The notes under the pieces were generated by a model that was not told where the DNA came from, did not search any database, and worked only from the letters and a program-made list of their open reading frames with translations. Source: Temnopleurus reevesii (lineage: Eukaryota > Echinodermata > Echinoidea > Temnopleuroida > Temnopleuridae). Taken from it: a stretch of DNA of 34,110 nucleotides. Where the stretch lies: assembly GCA_036244855.1 (NCBI GenBank), contig BQKZ01006419.1, positions 1-34,110 on the forward strand, in the 5' to 3' direction. The position numbers and the translations under genes were made by a program. This document shows, in pieces, positions 30,326 through 34,110 of this stretch (positions are counted from its first letter, which is position 1; the number at the start of each line of letters is the position of its first letter).

Positions 30326-30456
30326 GTCGAGGTGAAATAACTAATACGATTTTGTCGCTATTCTGTATCCCAAAAGTATTAGCAGGTTCTACAAACATAG
30401 CATATAAGAATTAACTGATCAGGCAAATATATTTTATTAATCATAAAAGTATTAAC

Positions 30457-30556
30457 GGCCGACTCACACCTTTGTGTTCTTTGCGTGCGTCGACCCAGGG
30501 TTTTTATTTTTTGTTTTTTATTTTAAAAATCAGAAAACTCCCGTTTAGGCGCAAAG
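30457..30556 (+). repeat. Third copy of the GGCCGACTCACA terminal repeat
   Basis: GGCCGACTCACACCTTTGTG, then TTTGCGTGCGTCGACCCAGGG, a T-rich stretch and GGCGCAAAGATACT follow the order of 24674-24757 (GACCAACTCACACATTTGCG, GCCCGCGTCAGCCCAGCGGG, T-rich, GACGCACAAAGACGC). The sequence TTAAC precedes it. No inverted partner was found in the remaining window, so it may be a solo end. Confidence 0.65.
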
Positions 30557-30930
30557 ATACTCAGACCAGACGGTTAGTTATATCATAACCTTGCATATGT
30601 CATTAGACATATTACAGGCCGGCCAAGTACAAGACAGAGCCAGTTTAGAGATTCATATCGATGAACATTAAACAAGAAAAGTGAAATTGGGCGTTGTCTT
30701 CTTTGCGATGCTTAATTCCGTGTTTTATGGATATTTTTATTTCTTAAATAAAGAATCTTGCCGAACAAACATTGCAAATAAAGACTCAAGGAAAAATTCG
30801 ACTATTAGCTGGAAAATGTGTGTTTAAAAAGATAAGTATAGAGGCAATGGAACGAGACAGAACCAGTTTAGAATCAATATCGATGCCTCGTGAAAATAAC
30901 AAATAACAGCAAAATCAACAAAATAAAAAG

Positions 30931-31714
30931 AAGGAATATGAAGTGTTACATAATGATTTTGATGTGAGTGTAAATAAATATTTAATTCTACTTGGAGTAT
31001 ATTCATCCATAAGAATGATCTCTGATTTTAGAGTAGAGCAATTTGGTGATGATATCATTGAGAAACTGGGGAACATGGTCCTTCTCCCAAAAGACTTAGG
31101 CTTTCAAGATAAAATCAAAAGTAAGAAAATTTATGAAAAATTGGTGGAGTTTAAAGGTGAAGGACCTCTTTCCTCTTTTTCGGTTGAAACAAAGATATGA
31201 CCTCAATGATAAGGAGATTAGCAAAGCAAGAGTATTAATGTTCAAGATTACAATCGATATGAAGATGAGAGAGTTTCAATTCAAAATAATTAATAATATT
31301 TTGTATTTTAATTTCAGGCTACACAAAATGCGCTTAAAGCAATCACCAATTTGTACACTCTGTGGAGAGTTAGATACAATGGAGCATGCTCTATGGAAAT
31401 GTTGTTTTACTCAAAATTTTTGGAATGAAATCAAGTTGACTATGTTCATGCTCGATTTGTCAAATTTAGATGAAAATGGAGTAATTACAGGTTTTCAGTG
31501 TAATCATCCTCAGAAAATTATCATTAATTATGTTCTGCTTATTGCAAAACGATGTATCTATATTAGTTGGGTCAAAGAGACTCAGGCAGAAATTCAAGTT
31601 TTCAAAAATATGCTCTTTAAAGCCTTTAAAGAAGAAAGTTATATATCAAAGCGAAAAAATAAAATATCCTTCCACAATAAGAAATGGGATTGCATAAAAC
31701 CATTGTCTAACTAA
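30931..31714 (+). pseudogene. Tx1/L1-like ORF2 C-terminal region (zf-RVT), one frameshift
   Basis: The first part is open from the insertion edge through 31197 (ending LVEFKGEGPLSS...). The second part is open in the next frame, and the 193-codon ORF at 31133-31714 covers it. The family order (EGPLS..., then RYDL, MREFQFKIINNILYFNFRL) requires a shift between frames at about 31175-31195, so one base was lost or gained. The zinc-binding motif CTLCGELDTMEHALWKC lies at 31352-31402 (Cys-x2-Cys-x7-His-x4-Cys) and is followed by NFW, as in the zf-RVT domain after the polymerase of L1/Tx1-type elements. The polymerase itself is missing. The C-terminal part is intact to its stop codon, so the insertion is fairly young. 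Confidence 0.85.
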
Positions 31715-31850
31715 GTATGTTTTATTTATTGATTAATTCTGTAAACTTAATACAGTATATTGATCATTACTAAATTATGTTTCTTTCTTTGTTTCTGATA
31801 CATGTTTTTGAAAAGGAATATCAATAAAAGTTCATTCAATATAAAAAAAA
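30931..31850 (+). mobile_element. Tx1/L1-like retrotransposon 3' fragment, 920 bp
   Basis: The fragment interrupts an array unit: CAACAAAATAAAAAG precedes it and A10-AGGCGTTG follows, while the uninterrupted unit at 32721-32743 reads CAACAAAGTAAAATGGGGCG. It carries the ORF2 C-terminus (30931-31714), a 3'UTR of about 125 bp with AATAAA at 31823-31828, and a poly(A) tail (31843-31852). AAAAAG on both sides may be a short target duplication. 5' truncation, poly(A) and the C-terminal zinc finger fit the L1/Tx1 group, unlike the CR1-like element nearby. Confidence 0.85.
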
Positions 31851-33170
31851 AAGAGGCGTTGTTTTTTATGATGTTAAATTCCGCATTTTATTGCTTTGTG
31901 CAAGAGCTTAGCACAAGCTGCAATTGATTTCCCTAATCTTCCACTATCAGCAGAAAAATATGTTTATTCATCATTAGATTCGGAAGCTATAGAACGAGAC
32001 AGAACCAGTTTAGAATTATGTAGATGACCAGTGAAAATAACAAGTAACAACAACAACAACAACAGCAACGTGATATAGGGCGTTTCATTCTTAATGATGC
32101 TTAATTCTGCGTTTTATTATTTTTTGCAGGTTGCAATTATTTACTCAAAGAAAAATTTGATTTCCCTAATCTTCCACTATCAGCGGGAAAATATGTTTAT
32201 TTATCATTAGATTCGGAAGCTTTAGGACGAGACAGAACCAGTTTAGAATTATGTAGATGGCCAGTGAAGATATCAAGTAACAACAACAACAACAACAACA
32301 ACAGCAAAGTGAAATATAGGGCGTTTCATTCTTAATGATGCTAACTTCTGCGTTTTATTGTTTTTTTGCATGTTGCAATTAATTACTCAAAGAAAATTTG
32401 ATTTCCGTAATCTTCCACTATCAGCAGGAAAATATGTTTATTTATCATTAGATTCGGAAGCTATAGAACAAGACAGAATCAGTTTATAACTATGTATAGA
32501 CAGTAGATGCAGGGGCGGNTTTTATGGATATTTTTATTTCTTAAATAAAGAATCTTGCCGAACAAACATTGCAAATAAAGACTCAAGGAAAAATTCGACT
32601 ATTAGCTGGAAAATGTGTGTTTAAAAAGATATGTATAGAGGCGATGGAACGAGACAGAACCAGTTTAGAATCAATATCGATCTGTTGATGTCTTGTGAAA
32701 ATAACAAGTAACAGCAAAATCAACAAAGTAAAATGGGGCGTTGTATTTTTAATGATGCTAAGTTCCGTGTTTTATTTCCTTTTGCAAGATCTACACAAAC
32801 AGTTGCAATTAATGACTTAAATAGAAATTTGTTTCCCTAATCCTCCACTATCAGCAGGAAAATATGTTTATTTATCATTAGATTCGGAAGCTATAGAACG
32901 AGACAGAACCAGTTTATAGATGGCCAGTGAAAATAACAAGTAACAACAACAACAGCAGCAAAGTGAAATATGGCGTTTCATTCTTAATGATGCTTAATTC
33001 TGCGTTTTATTATTTTTTGCAGGTTGCAATTATTTACTCAAAGAAAAATTTGATTTCCCTATAATCTTCCGCTATCAGCAGGAAAATATGTTTATTCATC
33101 ATTAGATTTGGAAGCTATAGAACGAGACAGAACCAGTTTATAATTATGTATAGACAGTAGATGACAAGTG

Positions 33171-34110
33171 ATAATAACAAGTCGGCTACGGCTCGAAGGA
33201 TTCCCCACGGCAAGGGTCTTCAAAGCACGATTGTAAATGTTTGACATTGTATATTGGCAAAGAAAATACACGCAGATATACTGCAGCGGAAGTTTGAAAC
33301 AAATCCCTCTTGGTCATTTCATGTACGTATCAAATAACAATTGATAATTATATGTATGGTTTATCGACGATGTTTGTTTCGAAGGTGTTTGCTTTCTAAC
33401 ATAATAATTTTATGACGATGTGTTTATGTCTCGAATATTAATTGTTCTGTTGATAAAAAGCAAAATGACGGCCATGACAAATACAAATCTCATTTTTGTT
33501 CCCTTTGTTCATTAATTCATTTCATTTATTGCATTTCCAAGAAAATGCAATCAATACAGTATAAAAAAATGAATGTAATATACATAATTTAAGGGTAATA
33601 CGTATTACTCTTTTCAAAATAATAGTTTTCAGAATTATTCTTACACATAAAACTTAGTTATGACAGTAAAACCAAACAGGACGAAATTGGCTTGTAGACT
33701 GTGAGCTACTCTACTCAAATCATACAAACAATATAGATAACCAATTTTGAAACATGTACTATTATAGAAGATCTGATTTTTATGTATTCATGTCATGCAG
33801 ATCGTCTTCACTTCCGTAATCAACAATTTTTCTTTTGCTTGCTTCTGGCGATTTCAAATGCTTTTTCTTACATAAAACGCCATCAGAACATTAGACGTTT
33901 AAAGCCTGAATGATATCCCAGGCAAATGATATCAATCCATCTTTGTCAGAAATTAATCTGTAATTTCCTTGTCACAAATCCATTATTATATGAAATATCA
34001 GATCAAATTGATACGAATTCAACCATGAAAAAACCTTCCAGAAAATATCACACTCTGATAATGAGCTAGGGTTTCTGTCACATTTTACAATAGGAATACT
34101 TCTATAGGTG
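33171..34110. other. Non-coding stretch, nothing recognised
   Basis: After the array the DNA is AT-rich and unique within the window. No ORF of note, RT motif, tRNA box or inverted-repeat element was found. Confidence 0.55.

Larger units (their letters stand above)
30626..33170 (+). repeat. Array of ~225-245-bp tandem repeats, partly duplicated across an N
   Basis: The anchor GAGACAGAACCAGTTTA or a close variant recurs near 30632, 30854, 31996, 32229, 32470, 32651, 32900 and 33124. The typical unit also has GTGAAAATAACAAGTAAC with (CAA)n, GGGCGTTTCATTCTTAATGATGC, GCGTTTTATTATTTTTTGCA, TTGATTTCCCTAATCTTCCACTATC and GGAAAATATGTTTATT. The 1142-bp gap between the second and third anchors holds a 920-bp retrotransposon insertion. 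After the N at 32519 the sequence restarts as a copy of 30723 onward at a constant offset of 1797, so the last three units are probably the other haplotype of the same array. No coding potential is visible in the unit. Confidence 0.9.

Noticed and set aside
32048..32304. CRISPR-like regular repeats in the 30.6-33.2 kb array
   Set aside because: The units are contiguous ~230-bp tandem repeats without unique spacers, in evidently eukaryotic DNA, and the short (CAA)n runs are microsatellites.

Overview
The window looks like AT-rich intergenic DNA from a deuterostome marine invertebrate, most likely an echinoderm such as a sea urchin. I infer this from four things: dense microsatellites, a tRNA-headed SINE with a GTAAAGCGCC...GTGCGCTATATAAAT 3' domain, many foldback MITEs, and several CR1-like and Tx1/L1-like non-LTR retrotransposon fragments. 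I recognise no host protein-coding gene, no rRNA and no functional tRNA. Every long ORF with recognisable content belongs to a transposable element, and the rest translate simple repeats or AT-rich non-coding DNA.

Layout, part 1 (1-12.6 kb): (CT)n and (ATCT)n microsatellites at 0.6-0.8 kb; a SINE remnant at 1.5 kb; two near-duplicate segments separated by one N (1.77-2.27 kb); a 321-bp foldback MITE (3.74-4.06 kb); another duplicated pair across an N (4.9-5.2 kb). A dispersed and tandem repeat family then runs from about 5.5 to 8.8 kb. Several of its copies carry a perfect TGACGTCA palindrome, and it forms an array of about 180-bp units at 6.5-7.9 kb. A minus-strand retrotransposon 3' end lies at 9.9 kb. 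From 10.0 to 12.6 kb I see almost nothing.

Part 2 (12.6-24.6 kb): GT/GA/G microsatellites; a degenerate minisatellite of about 10 bp per unit (13.6-14.2 kb); a polypyrimidine tract (15.8 kb); a (GT)n run (16.55 kb); a 170-bp MITE (17.0 kb); a doubtful piggyBac-like C-terminal fragment (17.7 kb); a retroelement tail and a SINE-type 3' end (19.1-19.5 kb); a 152-bp foldback element (20.24 kb); a decayed reverse-transcriptase C-terminus with its 3'UTR (22.0-22.65 kb); and the best-preserved SINE (22.99-23.27 kb).

Part 3 (24.6-33.2 kb) is a nest of mobile DNA. A 463-bp segment is tandemly duplicated. The second copy is interrupted by a TA-flanked inverted-repeat transposon, and the uninterrupted first copy serves as its empty site. 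Downstream lies a 5'-truncated CR1-like element (26902-28883) with a 9-bp target-site duplication and a (GAATCTT)n tail. A 602-bp piece of it recurs inside the TA-flanked transposon. At 30.6-33.2 kb an array of about 230-bp units carries a Tx1/L1-like 3' fragment. Part of the array appears a second time without that insertion, directly after an N. All four Ns in the window sit next to duplicated sequence, so at least three of the duplications probably reflect unmerged haplotypes or contig overlaps.

I found no convincing new biological system. The most useful observations are the probable presence/absence polymorphism of the Tx1-like insertion, the TGACGTCA repeat family, the nested transposon with its empty site, and the N-linked duplications that would mislead automatic annotation.
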